Made by a program: the position numbers and the translations under genes. From Clostridia bacterium (GTDB lineage: Bacteria; Bacillota; Clostridia; Oscillospirales; Acutalibacteraceae): a stretch of DNA of 64,000 nucleotides. Below the pieces are notes generated by a model. It saw only the letters and a program-made list of their open reading frames with translations. It was not told the DNA's origin and searched no databases. Location of the stretch: NCBI GenBank assembly GCA_017559305.1, contig JAFYSP010000003.1:86524-150523 (forward strand), in the 5' to 3' direction. Below, piece by piece: positions 45,184 through 54,160 of the stretch. Position 1 is the first letter of the stretch. The number at the start of each line of letters is the position of its first letter.

Positions 45184-45729
45184 ATGATTTACGTATTTTT
45201 GGCTAACGGGTTCGAAGAAATCGAAGCCATTGCAACGATAGATGTTTTGCGCAGAGCAGAACTTGGCGTAATCACCGTTGGTGTAGGCTCAAAGCAAATA
45301 ACAGGAGCCCACGGTATTACGGTGACAGCCGATAAGCAGACAGCCGACCTTGTAACCTTTTCAGACGTAGATGCAGTAGTGCTTCCGGGAGGTATGCCGG
45401 GAACATTAAATCTCGAAAAGGATAAAGTTGTCAGAAAATTTATTGAGTTTGCTGAGTGTAACGGCAGACTCATAGCCGCAATTTGCGCCGCTCCATCAAT
45501 TCTCGGTCATATGGGACTTCTCGAAGGCAAAAAAGCCACTTGTTTTCCCGGATTTGAGGAACAACTTATCGGCGCTGAATTTGTTAATGATTCGGTGGTA
45601 AGAGACGGAAATTTAATCACTGCAAAGGGAGCCGGAGTCGCAATTGACTTCGGACTTGAGATAGTAAAGGTTTTCTGTGGTGATACCGAAGCAAAAAGAA
45701 TGAGGAATGCAATGCAATGCGCCCGTTAG
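45184..45729 (+). CDS. DJ-1/PfpI family protein
   Basis: A 181-residue DJ-1/YajL-type protein. The nucleophile-elbow cysteine is in IAAICAAPSILG, the acidic partner Glu in GFEEIEAIATIDVLRRA and the fold ends with GAGVAIDFGLEIVK. Family members are proposed to be glyoxalases, deglycases or redox-sensing chaperones; the exact activity is not predictable here. It lies 2 nt after tmk and overlaps the next gene by 13 bp. Confidence 0.9.
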   Translation: MIYVFLANGFEEIEAIATIDVLRRAELGVITVGVGSKQITGAHGITVTADKQTADLVTFSDVDAVVLPGGMPGTLNLEKDKVVRKFIEFAECNGRLIAAICAAPSILGHMGLLEGKKATCFPGFEEQLIGAEFVNDSVVRDGNLITAKGAGVAIDFGLEIVKVFCGDTEAKRMRNAMQCAR

Positions 45730-46328
45730 AAATCAGAAATCACAAAATTGAACTGCGATCAAAACTCAAACAAGAAAGACGGGAAATGAATCCCGCCGAA
45801 AAGCAGTTGATGGATGAAAATATAAGCCAAAATGTAAGAAGGCTACATCAGTATAAGCGCTCGACAACCTTGCTTTGCTATGTGTCGACACCGATTGAGG
45901 TTGATACTCGCAAAATAATAGAAAATGCTTGGCAGGATGGCAAAAAGGTAGCAGTACCGAGATGTATAACCGAGACAAGAGAAATGACCTTTCATTATAT
46001 TAATGATTTCAGCGAACTGTCGGAAGGTACCTTCGGTGTCCTTGAACCATCGGCTGATTCGCCGCAGGTCACGGATTATTCGGGTTGCCTTATGATTGTT
46101 CCTGGATTTATGTTTGACCTTCGTGGATACCGTCTGGGTTATGGAATGGGGTATTACGATAGGGCGATGTCTTCATTTATAGGTCCTTCTGCAGGTATAT
46201 GCTATTCAAAATATGTAAAATATCATATGCCGAACGGAAGATATGATAGACCTGTAGAAATTCTTGTTACTGAAAATTGGATCAGAACTCCAAAAAACCA
46301 AAAGAAAAAGAGTTGGCAAAATAATTAG
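45717..46328 (+). CDS. 5-formyltetrahydrofolate cyclo-ligase
   Basis: A 203-residue MTHFS-family enzyme that returns 5-formyl-THF to the 5,10-methenyl-THF pool with ATP. The family elements are the N-terminal KIELRSKLKQERR, the central VAVPRC, and the C-terminal VPGFMFDLRGYRLGYGMGYY with the Gly-rich ATP loop. It overlaps the DJ-1 gene by 13 bp in another frame. Placement in the thyX operon makes sense, because ThyX consumes methylene-THF. Confidence 0.93.
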   Translation: MRPLEIRNHKIELRSKLKQERREMNPAEKQLMDENISQNVRRLHQYKRSTTLLCYVSTPIEVDTRKIIENAWQDGKKVAVPRCITETREMTFHYINDFSELSEGTFGVLEPSADSPQVTDYSGCLMIVPGFMFDLRGYRLGYGMGYYDRAMSSFIGPSAGICYSKYVKYHMPNGRYDRPVEILVTENWIRTPKNQKKKSWQNN

Positions 46329-46340
46329 CCGAGGTGTAAG

Positions 46341-47489
46341 ATGAGCAATAAGAATGTAGATAACAAATCAGATACGTTTGAATTTGACACAACTCCGTTT
46401 TTTGAGTCGTTAGATAATGCGATGGATAAAAACGAGCAGCCGGAGCGCTCAAATAAAAAACCAGCCAAAAAAACATGGCGGAAAACTCTTATTTGGGCTT
46501 TGAGTTTGTTGTTGGTTATTTTTGTTATCAGTTATGCCGGCTTAATATTTGCTTTCGACTTTTTAGGGCTCGGCGAATCAAAAGATGTTGATGTCAGTAT
46601 TCCAAAGGGCGCCACAACCTTTCAGATAGCAAGACAGTTAGAGGACGAAGGCGTTATCCGCTCGGCTTTGTATTTCAGATTGTTTTCTAAACTCAAGGGT
46701 TACGACAGCGATTTCAAGTATGGCGTTTATGTATTTTCACAGGATATGAGTTATGAAACAATCGCCAGAAAACTCACTACCGAGGGCGAAGTGGCTGAAG
46801 CGGTCAAGGTTGTAATCCCCGAGGGCGCAACGATTGATGAAATTGCTAAAAAGTTAGAGGAATACGGGGTTTGCACAGCAAAAGAATTCAGAAAAGCTCT
46901 TCGACATGAAGACTATAATTATGATTTTATAAAGGATATTCCCGAAGACGTATATTATAGACTAGAGGGATATCTCTATCCTGATACCTATGAGTTTTAT
47001 AATTACGGCGGCGAGGAATGTGCTCACAGAGCAATAGATAAAATGCTTGCTAATTTTGAGGAAAAATTCGATTATAATTTGCAAAAAGCGGCGGCTGACA
47101 GAGGATATACAATCCACGATATAACCACCATGGCATCTATCATCGAAATGGAAGCATCAAGTGCGCCTTACGAAGAAAAACAAAGGGTTTCGGCAGTATT
47201 TTTCAATCGTCTTGCCTGGACAAGTGAACCCAATCTTTTAGGTTCATCGCCAACCGCTGAATATCCATACGGAAACGGCAAATATAATACCAATAAATAT
47301 ACCGGACTTCCTCCGGGACCTATGTGCTCACCGAGTATTGATTCTATAAAAGCGACCGTAGAGCCTATGCAGAATTTCGACGCTTGTTATTTTGTAACCG
47401 ATAAGGAAAATAAATTCTATTACAACAATAGTTACGAAGCACATAAATCTACAATAGCAGATCTCAAGAGTAAGGGACTTTGGGCATAA
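46341..47489 (+). CDS. mltG: Endolytic murein transglycosylase MltG
   Basis: A 382-residue YceG-family protein. A cytoplasmic Lys/Asp-rich N-terminus (~1-50) is followed by a single membrane helix (~51-75) and then a LysM-like module with two VxIPxGAT repeats (DVSIPKGATTFQIARQLEDE, KVVIPEGATIDEIAKKLEE). The catalytic region includes TTMASIIEMEASSAPYEEKQ, whose EMEA glutamate is the presumed catalytic residue, and the conserved NTNKYTGLPPGPMCSPS. It cuts nascent glycan strands at the membrane. GAGGTGTA precedes the start. Confidence 0.94.
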   Translation: MSNKNVDNKSDTFEFDTTPFFESLDNAMDKNEQPERSNKKPAKKTWRKTLIWALSLLLVIFVISYAGLIFAFDFLGLGESKDVDVSIPKGATTFQIARQLEDEGVIRSALYFRLFSKLKGYDSDFKYGVYVFSQDMSYETIARKLTTEGEVAEAVKVVIPEGATIDEIAKKLEEYGVCTAKEFRKALRHEDYNYDFIKDIPEDVYYRLEGYLYPDTYEFYNYGGEECAHRAIDKMLANFEEKFDYNLQKAAADRGYTIHDITTMASIIEMEASSAPYEEKQRVSAVFFNRLAWTSEPNLLGSSPTAEYPYGNGKYNTNKYTGLPPGPMCSPSIDSIKATVEPMQNFDACYFVTDKENKFYYNNSYEAHKSTIADLKSKGLWA

Positions 47490-48707
47490 ATGAGTAATAA
47501 AAAATTAGAGGTTTTGTCACCTGCGGGTGATCTCGTACGCCTTAAAGCCGCAGTAGATTACGGCGCAGATGCCGTTTATCTTGCGGGCGAGGAATTCGGT
47601 ATGCGTACGGCGGCATCCAATTTCGGAGAGGCAGATCTTCGAGAAGGGGTAAAATATGCGCATCAAAAGGGCGTAAAGGTATACGTAGCCTGTAATACCT
47701 TGCCACATAATGATGAAATTTCACGTCTGCCGGCATTTATCGAAATGGTAGACGATACGGGAGCCGATGCATTTATAGCATCAGATATCGGCACTATGGG
47801 GCTTGTTAAGAAGTATGCTCCCAAAAAGGAATTGCATATCTCGGTGCAGTCGGGCATCGTAAACTATGAAACCGCAAACGCTTTTTATAATATGGGCGCA
47901 AACAGAATAGTGACTGCACGAGAACTGTCTTTAGAGGAAATTGCTGAAATACGGGCAAAAACTCCTAAAGACCTTCAGATTGAAGCGTTTGTTCACGGTG
48001 CAATGTGCGTTTCCTTTTCAGCGAGATGTTTGCTTTCTTCCTATATGACAGGCAGAGATGCTAACAGGGGAGACTGCGCTCAACCTTGCAGATGGAGTTA
48101 TTCCTTGATGGAGGAAAAGCGTCCTGGTCAGTATTTTGATATTACCGAAACAGATAAAGGTACCTATATATTAAATGCAAATGATCTTTGTATGGCGGAG
48201 CATATCAAAGAAATTGCCGATGCAGGAATTTATAGCCTTAAAATAGAGGGCAGAGCGAAGTCGCATTATTACGTGGCGGTTGCTACCAATGCTTATAGAG
48301 GCGCAGTTGACGCTTATTATAACGGCGCCGAAAAAACACCCGAATGGGTTATGCAAGAACTCGATAAAATAAGCCATAGAACCTATTCAACAGGATTTTA
48401 TTACGGCAGACCGGAGAACTCGCAAACCTATGAAAATGCGGGATATCAGAGAGACTATAGCGTGGCAGCGGTAGTAAGCGGATATGAAAACGGAATGGTT
48501 ACCGCCATTCTTAAAAATAAATTTTTAAAAGGTCAGGAATTCGATTGCCTCGAACCCGGCAGCGTTCCCTTCATATTAAAAGCCGACGAGGTGTATAATG
48601 AAAAGGGCGAAGCAATTGATTCGGCGCCACACCCTATGATGACGGTAAAAATTCCTTATGAAAGACCAATAAAAATTGGCTCTTTACTTCGTATGAAAAC
48701 CGAATAA
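47490..48707 (+). CDS. Peptidase U32 family protein (TrhP/YegQ-like)
   Basis: A 405-residue U32 protein. The signature with conserved cysteines is present: FVHGAMCVSFSARCLLSSYM, then NRGDCAQPCRWSY. The C-terminal beta domain corresponds to the extra module of the YegQ subgroup. Despite the peptidase name, characterised members (TrhP) act in 5-hydroxylation of wobble uridine in tRNA, probably with an iron-sulfur cluster. It starts at the base after the mltG stop, an arrangement often seen in Clostridia, and ends the thyX operon. Confidence 0.9.
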   Translation: MSNKKLEVLSPAGDLVRLKAAVDYGADAVYLAGEEFGMRTAASNFGEADLREGVKYAHQKGVKVYVACNTLPHNDEISRLPAFIEMVDDTGADAFIASDIGTMGLVKKYAPKKELHISVQSGIVNYETANAFYNMGANRIVTARELSLEEIAEIRAKTPKDLQIEAFVHGAMCVSFSARCLLSSYMTGRDANRGDCAQPCRWSYSLMEEKRPGQYFDITETDKGTYILNANDLCMAEHIKEIADAGIYSLKIEGRAKSHYYVAVATNAYRGAVDAYYNGAEKTPEWVMQELDKISHRTYSTGFYYGRPENSQTYENAGYQRDYSVAAVVSGYENGMVTAILKNKFLKGQEFDCLEPGSVPFILKADEVYNEKGEAIDSAPHPMMTVKIPYERPIKIGSLLRMKTE

Positions 48708-48712
48708 AAATC

Positions 48713-48746
48713 AAAATCCGAGGAGAATTTTCTCCTCGGATTTTTT
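48713..48746. terminator. Bidirectional terminator between the U32 gene and the AraC gene
   Basis: Stem AAAATCCGAGGAGAA paired with TTCTCCTCGGATTTT around a 2-nt centre, followed by further T residues on the right. Confidence 0.85.
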
Positions 48747-49584
48747 ATCTCTTTTTAAGATATGCTTTTGGTGATACACCCATTATCTTCTTAAAATATC
48801 TCGAAAAATAATTGCTGTCCTCAAAACCCACACTTGAAGCAATAAGACTTATGTTGTCATTACCTGATTCGAGTAGTGAAATTGCTTTGAGTATCCGCAT
48901 TTCAAGTATGTACTTGTGAATTGGCTTGCCAAAGAATTTTGCAAACTGACTGCTCATATAGTTGGGATGAAAATGAAACTTTTCGGCGAGCGTCTTGTTG
49001 TCGAGGGGATCGGATAAATTCTTTCTTAAATACTCGGCGATTTTTTCGGCATCAAATCGGCTGTCATCAGATAATGCCAATTCGTTTTTTCTTATTATGC
49101 CAATCAAAACTTCCTTAATTAATAAACTTGTTTTGTGCTCATATAGCGGCAGACGCATTATATATTCTTTTTCACAGGTTTTGAGCATTTCTTCAATATG
49201 CTGACAGTTTTCTACCAAAATATAAGAATTGAGAAAATCATAGTCACTGAATTTTATATCCTCAATAAGTTTCGGTGTTTCCCAAGTGTGAGTCGGCGGA
49301 ATCGGTGTTGTTAAATTTTTGTTTTCCATAGTAAAATCAAAATTGACTGCGATACAATGGGCATCGCAAGGCATAAAGGTATAGGAAACACCCGAATGGA
49401 TATATAAAACACTTCCTGCGGGGGCTAAAATGATTTGCTCACCGATTTTGAAAGTCGCAGTATCCTTGTGAATATAAAAGAGTCTGTTGTCAAGCGGAGT
49501 GAGTTGCATTGAGGTCTGCATAAGGTTTTTAATGCTTAAAAATCTCGCATACCTTACGTAAGGATTTATTTCACTGAATATCAT
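48745..49584 (-). CDS. AraC-family regulator beside the isomerase-like operon
   Basis: 279 residues, with a cupin sensor (LFYIHKDTATFKIGEQIILA, SVLYIHSGVSYTFMP) and a C-terminal HTH (LDNKTLAEKFHFHPNYMSSQ, then SLIASSVGFEDSNYFSRYFK). ATG 49584 follows AAAGGTGGA; an in-frame GTG three codons upstream lies inside that site. It is divergent from the isomerase-like protein and the 707-residue protein, which it probably controls through the repeats at 49593-49624, one of which covers its own ribosome-binding site. Confidence 0.87.
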   Translation of the reverse strand: MIFSEINPYVRYARFLSIKNLMQTSMQLTPLDNRLFYIHKDTATFKIGEQIILAPAGSVLYIHSGVSYTFMPCDAHCIAVNFDFTMENKNLTTPIPPTHTWETPKLIEDIKFSDYDFLNSYILVENCQHIEEMLKTCEKEYIMRLPLYEHKTSLLIKEVLIGIIRKNELALSDDSRFDAEKIAEYLRKNLSDPLDNKTLAEKFHFHPNYMSSQFAKFFGKPIHKYILEMRILKAISLLESGNDNISLIASSVGFEDSNYFSRYFKKIMGVSPKAYLKKR

Positions 49585-49592
49585 AACGTCCA

Positions 49593-49624
49593 CCTTTGTT
49601 TTGTGCTAAAACGCCTTTGTTTTG
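49593..49624. promoter_or_regulatory. Candidate AraC operator: CCTTTGTTTTG repeats 21 bp apart
   Basis: An identical 11-mer at 49593-49603 and 49614-49624, 21 bp start to start, ending 4 bp before the rightward -35 box. Confidence 0.55.
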
Positions 49625-49628
49625 CATA

Positions 49629-49657
49629 TTGATTATACCCCTTCAATTTGCTAAAAT
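49629..49657 (+). promoter_or_regulatory. Promoter of the isomerase-like operon
   Basis: TTGATT at 49629-49634 and TAAAAT at 49652-49657, 17-bp spacer, TGC extension before the -10; start codon 28 bp downstream. Confidence 0.65.
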
Positions 49658-49684
49658 CAAGTCATAAAATAAAGGGGTGTTTTT

Positions 49685-51130
49685 ATGATAGAAAGAAAAC
49701 GTATTCCTACTGCCAGAGTGGCATTTTTCTCGGTTGTACACGAGGTCTATTTCAGACAGTTTGACGGTCTTGAAGATTCGTTGAACCGATACCATAAAGA
49801 AACTGCCGACCTTGTCCGCACAAACGGTGTTGAGGTTTTTGATTACGGTATAGTTGGCAGCAATACAAGAGCATTCGAGGTTGCCGACGAAATAAACGGT
49901 GATAAGATAGACCTTATCATTTGCAATATGATTACATACGCTACTTCATCGGTTTTCGCTCCTGTTGTGCAGAATACAACTGCACCTATAGTTCTCTTGG
50001 CGCTTCAACCGCTTGAGCGAATGGACTACACAAAAGCATGTACCTATATGCAACTCGAAAATGATAACGTGTGCTCAGTTCCTGAGTTTACAGGTGTTGC
50101 AATCCGTTTGGGCAGACCGGTCAAAGACGTTATTTTAGGACACCTTTATAATGATGAAAAAGCATTTGCAGAACTTAAAGAGTGGTGTGATATTGCAAAA
50201 GTGCTTAATGGTCTTAAGGGCGCCCGTCTCGGTCTTTGTGGTCACGTTCTCGAATCAATGTACGATATGCATGCGGATCCTACTGCCGTTGCAGGTGCAT
50301 TCGGACTTCACGTGCCGCTGATTGAAATTGATGATATCATCAAGGAATACAATAAGGTTACCGAGGAAGAAATCAAGGCAAAGGAAGAAATAATCTTAAG
50401 AGAATTTGAAACTCCCGACCCTAAGAGCGATCCTATCACCTCAAAACTTACCAATGCCGATTTAAGACAAGCGGCAAAGGGAAGCGCAGCGCTTGACCGA
50501 CTTATCGACACATTTAAACTTGACGGTCTTGCATACTATTATGAGGGTCAGCCCGACAGTATTCAAAGAGAGGTCGTGTCTTCCTTTATCGTAGGAAATT
50601 CAATACTCAATGCCGAGGGTATCCCTATGTGCGGCGAATTTGATATTAAAACCTGCGTTGCTATGTTTATTATGGATAAACTCGGAATTGGCGGTAGTTT
50701 TGCCGAATTCCATCCCTTCGATTTCGTTGAGGATTTTATCCTCGTCGGTCACGACGGACCTCATCATATCGCTATAGCAGAGGGCAAACCAATCCTCCGT
50801 TCACTTTCTAAATTCCACGGCAAACCGGGTAACGGCGCATCCGTAGAGTTCAAAATCAAGGAAGGTCCTATCACAATGCTTGGTATTACCCAAACTGCAA
50901 ACGGCAAATTCAAATTTGTCATAGGCGAGGGCGAATCCAAAAAAGGTCCCATTCCGCCAACAGGAAATACGAATACCCGTGGTTTCTTTGAACCCACAAC
51001 CCGTGAATTCATCAAAAAATGGGTTATGGAAGGACCTACTCATCACTATGCTTTAGGTGTCGGTCATCACGCCGATACAATTAAAAAGATTGCCGACGTA
51101 CTTGGTATTGAGGCAGTAATAGTCAGATAA
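49685..51130 (+). CDS. L-fucose/L-arabinose isomerase-fold protein, substrate unknown
   Basis: 481 residues with the overall pattern of the arabinose/fucose isomerase superfamily: an N-terminal Rossmann-like half (IDLIICNMITYATSSVFAPV, APIVLLALQPL) followed by a C-terminal half with candidate metal ligands (MCGEFDIKTCVAMFIMDKLG, EFHPFDFVEDFILVGHDGPH, EGPTHHYALGVGHHADTIKK). It is clearly different from the window's own AraA, so another sugar is likely. RBS AAAGGGGTG. The 707-residue gene follows with 15 nt between, so the two probably act in one pathway, under the divergent AraC regulator. Confidence 0.8.
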   Translation: MIERKRIPTARVAFFSVVHEVYFRQFDGLEDSLNRYHKETADLVRTNGVEVFDYGIVGSNTRAFEVADEINGDKIDLIICNMITYATSSVFAPVVQNTTAPIVLLALQPLERMDYTKACTYMQLENDNVCSVPEFTGVAIRLGRPVKDVILGHLYNDEKAFAELKEWCDIAKVLNGLKGARLGLCGHVLESMYDMHADPTAVAGAFGLHVPLIEIDDIIKEYNKVTEEEIKAKEEIILREFETPDPKSDPITSKLTNADLRQAAKGSAALDRLIDTFKLDGLAYYYEGQPDSIQREVVSSFIVGNSILNAEGIPMCGEFDIKTCVAMFIMDKLGIGGSFAEFHPFDFVEDFILVGHDGPHHIAIAEGKPILRSLSKFHGKPGNGASVEFKIKEGPITMLGITQTANGKFKFVIGEGESKKGPIPPTGNTNTRGFFEPTTREFIKKWVMEGPTHHYALGVGHHADTIKKIADVLGIEAVIVR

Positions 51131-51145
51131 TTGAGAGGAAAAACT

Positions 51146-53269
51146 ATGTATAAACAGGTAACTCTTGAAATCAGTTTAAAACCTTTTAAGCAAACTTCTG
51201 ATGATTATATAAAATCCGTCTGCCAAAAGATTTTCAGACAATGGTATCCGCTGCTTAAAGATGCCGAAACTGCATCTGTAATGCTTTGGGCGGCAGACGG
51301 TAGTGAAATTCTTGACTATGCAGGAAATGATGAGGATAGGTTTGAATGGGCTTGTTATATCGGTAATGCAAACTCGCCCTTGAGTAGTGGGGAAGACCTT
51401 TCGAGAAGCCCCCATCTTTTCAAGCATTTGTATATGGAAAACCCACCCGTTATGACATACGGAATTTTGAAAAAAATCGTATCAGAACTTAAAAAAGAGG
51501 GTAAAAGAGTTTTCCCCGATAAGAAAATTTTAGTGGGTCACACCTTCGATATAGGCCCTGAATTTGCGATATCCGACTTCAAATATAACCGTCATAAAGA
51601 GGTGTGCACAGGCACTAAACTTGATACTTTCGGTTTTGTCGATTGCACAGCAACCCTTAATGCCGATACAAGACCTTATGCCGCATATCCAAACGGTATT
51701 CCCGAAGGTACACCGATAGGTCTGTTTTTCGGAAAGCAAACAAACGAATTTCTTGCCGATATGGGTATGGATTTTATTTGGTTTTCAAATGGATTCGGCT
51801 TTTCTGCAGACCCTTGGAGTTTAACAGGTAAAGTTTTTGACGGTGAGAAATTCCACCCCGAAAAACTCACCGAAACAAGACGTAAGGTTTTTGAGTTCTG
51901 GAAAAACTTCAGAATCGGTTGCCCCGACTACCCAATAAGAACAAGGGGTACTAATAATACCGTCGGTATCGACTATGCAACCGACGCTGTGCCGATTTAT
52001 GATATTTATAACGGCGGATTTAATATCGACCCACCTCCCAATTCTCCTTGGGCGGCGCTTAATGATAACTACGGACTCGAAATAATGGGTCATATGACGA
52101 GAATTGCAGAACTGCCCGGCCAGGATTTTCTTTTCCGCTATTACGTTCACGACCCGTGGTGGCAGAATTCTCCTTGGCATAACCGCTATGGATGTGAGCC
52201 GATGGATATTTATATGCCGGCATCGGTTTATAGAATTGATGAAAACGGAAACGTTCAGTCGGCAGAAAATTTATCCCTTTTGTCGATAGATAACGCCTTT
52301 GGAAATATGCCTGATGCTTGTGTAAACGAGCCGCTGCCACACCTTCTTAAAGCAATCAAAGATAAGGGCGATGCTCCGGCTCCGTTGGTACTTCTTTACC
52401 CCTTCCGTGAGTACAGCACGGCAACAAATGAATCTGTTATAACCGAAATGTATAAAGGGGATAACTATATTTGCGAGGCAATAAATAATTCTTTGCCCCT
52501 TAACTGTGTAACATCTACCGATAATTTCTTGAAACAGGATTTATCTGTTTATAGTCGCTCAATTCTCGTATCCCCAATCCCCGAAAATCCTGAGGTCAAG
52601 GAAAAACTCAAAGGTTACGTGGAAAATGGCGGAAAGGTGATTTTCTACGGTACAAAAGCAAGACAAAGCGAGATAAGTGATATAAATACTCCCTTTGCCG
52701 ATACCGAAGAATCCCCTAAAAAGATAAGAGAACTTTTAGCAGAATTTGGCATTTATATTGATTTTAAGGTTTATGATGAAAAATATAAAACCACGACCAT
52801 GACAATGGTTAAAAGAGATAACGGAATTATTCTCTCCTCATATAACCAAACCACTGCGCTTGATATGTATCTCAAATTCCCATTGGGAGCGCCGATTTTC
52901 ATAGGACCCTCCGCAATAATTGAAAACTCGGTTGCAAGGTATAATTTAGGGGTCAGCAACCATCTTGAATGCCGCGCTTTTGTGAGCCAAAAAGACGGCG
53001 TTGTCACAATGAAGGAAAAGCCGCCTGTAAACAGAAAGTTCAGAAGAAGACTTCAAATCACAGGACTGAAAGACGCTACCGCTTGCTTCTTTGCAGAGAA
53101 ATACTGCGAGAAGGATATATTCGTCGGTACCGAAACCGAAATGAATTTAGACCCGATTGAATTCAATGGATTTAAGGTTGTGACCGATGAGCACGGAACC
53201 TATTATAAGGCAGAGCACCTGACTGGTGACTTCGTTTTCTCGATGCCATTCCCCGAATACGTAAAATAA
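51146..53269 (+). CDS. Unrecognised 707-aa protein, glycosidase-like with GATase-like domain
   Basis: I cannot place this in a named family. The N-terminus reads MYKQVTLEISLKPFKQTSDD and SVMLWAADGSEILDYAG. Residues ~120-400 look barrel-like, with DKKILVGHTFDIGPEFAISD, MGMDFIWFSNGFGFSADPWS and FRYYVHDPWWQNSPWHNRYG. Residues ~410-530 look like an alpha/beta GATase-type domain (APLVLLYPFREY, SRSILVSPIP, VENGGKVIFYG), as in GH42-like enzymes, and the C-terminal part is beta-rich. There is no signal peptide. ATG 51146 follows GAGAGGAAA. It is co-transcribed with the isomerase-like protein; a glycoside- or glycoside-acid-cleaving role is inferred from context only. Confidence 0.7.
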   Translation: MYKQVTLEISLKPFKQTSDDYIKSVCQKIFRQWYPLLKDAETASVMLWAADGSEILDYAGNDEDRFEWACYIGNANSPLSSGEDLSRSPHLFKHLYMENPPVMTYGILKKIVSELKKEGKRVFPDKKILVGHTFDIGPEFAISDFKYNRHKEVCTGTKLDTFGFVDCTATLNADTRPYAAYPNGIPEGTPIGLFFGKQTNEFLADMGMDFIWFSNGFGFSADPWSLTGKVFDGEKFHPEKLTETRRKVFEFWKNFRIGCPDYPIRTRGTNNTVGIDYATDAVPIYDIYNGGFNIDPPPNSPWAALNDNYGLEIMGHMTRIAELPGQDFLFRYYVHDPWWQNSPWHNRYGCEPMDIYMPASVYRIDENGNVQSAENLSLLSIDNAFGNMPDACVNEPLPHLLKAIKDKGDAPAPLVLLYPFREYSTATNESVITEMYKGDNYICEAINNSLPLNCVTSTDNFLKQDLSVYSRSILVSPIPENPEVKEKLKGYVENGGKVIFYGTKARQSEISDINTPFADTEESPKKIRELLAEFGIYIDFKVYDEKYKTTTMTMVKRDNGIILSSYNQTTALDMYLKFPLGAPIFIGPSAIIENSVARYNLGVSNHLECRAFVSQKDGVVTMKEKPPVNRKFRRRLQITGLKDATACFFAEKYCEKDIFVGTETEMNLDPIEFNGFKVVTDEHGTYYKAEHLTGDFVFSMPFPEYVK

Positions 53270-53270
53270 A

Positions 53271-53306
53271 AAAATCCCTCCGTTTTGAAAAAACGGAGGG
53301 ATTTTA
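53271..53306. terminator. Bidirectional terminator between the 707-aa gene and the aldolase gene
   Basis: Arms AAAATCCCTCCGTTTT and AAAACGGAGGGATTTT pair across a 3-nt loop. Confidence 0.85.
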
Positions 53307-53315
53307 CTTATCCGA

Positions 53316-54146
53316 TTATTTGCCTGCAAATACAGTCATTGCCTTCTTGACGTCTTCCTTCATTGCCTTTTCAGCATCTAAAAGAATGTCGTGGAACTGT
53401 TTGTAGGTCTTGCCGTTGATTGCTTCGGCACCTGCCTTGGACATATATGTATAGTAATTAACCTTTCTTACACCGCAAGCGATAACCTTCTTGTAATCTT
53501 CTACACTGACACCGCTTCCGCCGTGCATAACGATCGGAACGTCGATAAGAGAATTGATCTTTGTAACTCTGTCAAAATCAAGTTTTGGAGCAGCAGTATA
53601 GAATCCGTGAGAAGTACCGAAAGCACAAGCAAGTGCATCAATACCGGTGGTTTCTACGAAACTCTTTGCTTCATCGGGATCGGTGTAGATGGATTTTGCT
53701 GCTTCACCGTCTCCGCCTTCACGGGCGCCCATAGAACCGAGTTCTGCTTCAACACTTGCGCCTTTTTCTTTTGCCCACTTGACAGTCTGAATGGTGTTTG
53801 CAATATTTTCATCATCAGGAAGAACAGATCCGTCATACATAACGCCGGTAAATCCAAGTTCAAGACCGCGCTTTACGTAGTCAAGGTCTGTACCATGGTC
53901 GAGATGAACACAAACGGGAACTTTAGCAGCTTTAGCGGCTGTAATCATCATGGGAGCAACTTCTTCCATCTTGCAAAGACCCATTTCCTCATGCACCTGA
54001 GCGTGCATTATGATAACGGGAAGATCGAGTTCTTCAGCGGCGCTGATAATTGCGTGTAAAGAAGTGAAGTTAGGTGTGTTGAAAGCACCAATTGCAATTT
54101 TCTTTTCTTCTGCGATTTTAAGAATTTCTTTAAGATTTACAAGCAT
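53316..54146 (-). CDS. Class II fructose-bisphosphate-type aldolase
   Basis: A 276-residue Zn-dependent ketose-bisphosphate aldolase. Metal and catalytic residues are visible: VHLDHGTDLDYVKRG (catalytic Asp and Zn His), EAELGSMGAREGG, LACAFGTSHGFY (Zn His), PIVMHGGSGVS (Zn His) and KVNYYTYMS for phosphate binding. Length and sequence also fit tagatose- or other ketose-1,6-bisphosphate aldolases; the adjoining PfkB sugar kinase suggests a dedicated pathway rather than glycolysis. It starts 14 nt after the kinase gene with AAGAGGT upstream. Confidence 0.9.
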   Translation of the reverse strand: MLVNLKEILKIAEEKKIAIGAFNTPNFTSLHAIISAAEELDLPVIIMHAQVHEEMGLCKMEEVAPMMITAAKAAKVPVCVHLDHGTDLDYVKRGLELGFTGVMYDGSVLPDDENIANTIQTVKWAKEKGASVEAELGSMGAREGGDGEAAKSIYTDPDEAKSFVETTGIDALACAFGTSHGFYTAAPKLDFDRVTKINSLIDVPIVMHGGSGVSVEDYKKVIACGVRKVNYYTYMSKAGAEAINGKTYKQFHDILLDAEKAMKEDVKKAMTVFAGK

Positions 54147-54160
54147 TTTACTAACCTCTT

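Noticed and set aside
53391-54059. A 222-codon open frame opposite the aldolase gene
   Set aside because: It is the antisense shadow of a strongly supported class II aldolase, has no ribosome-binding site and reads as Cys/Phe-rich nonsense.
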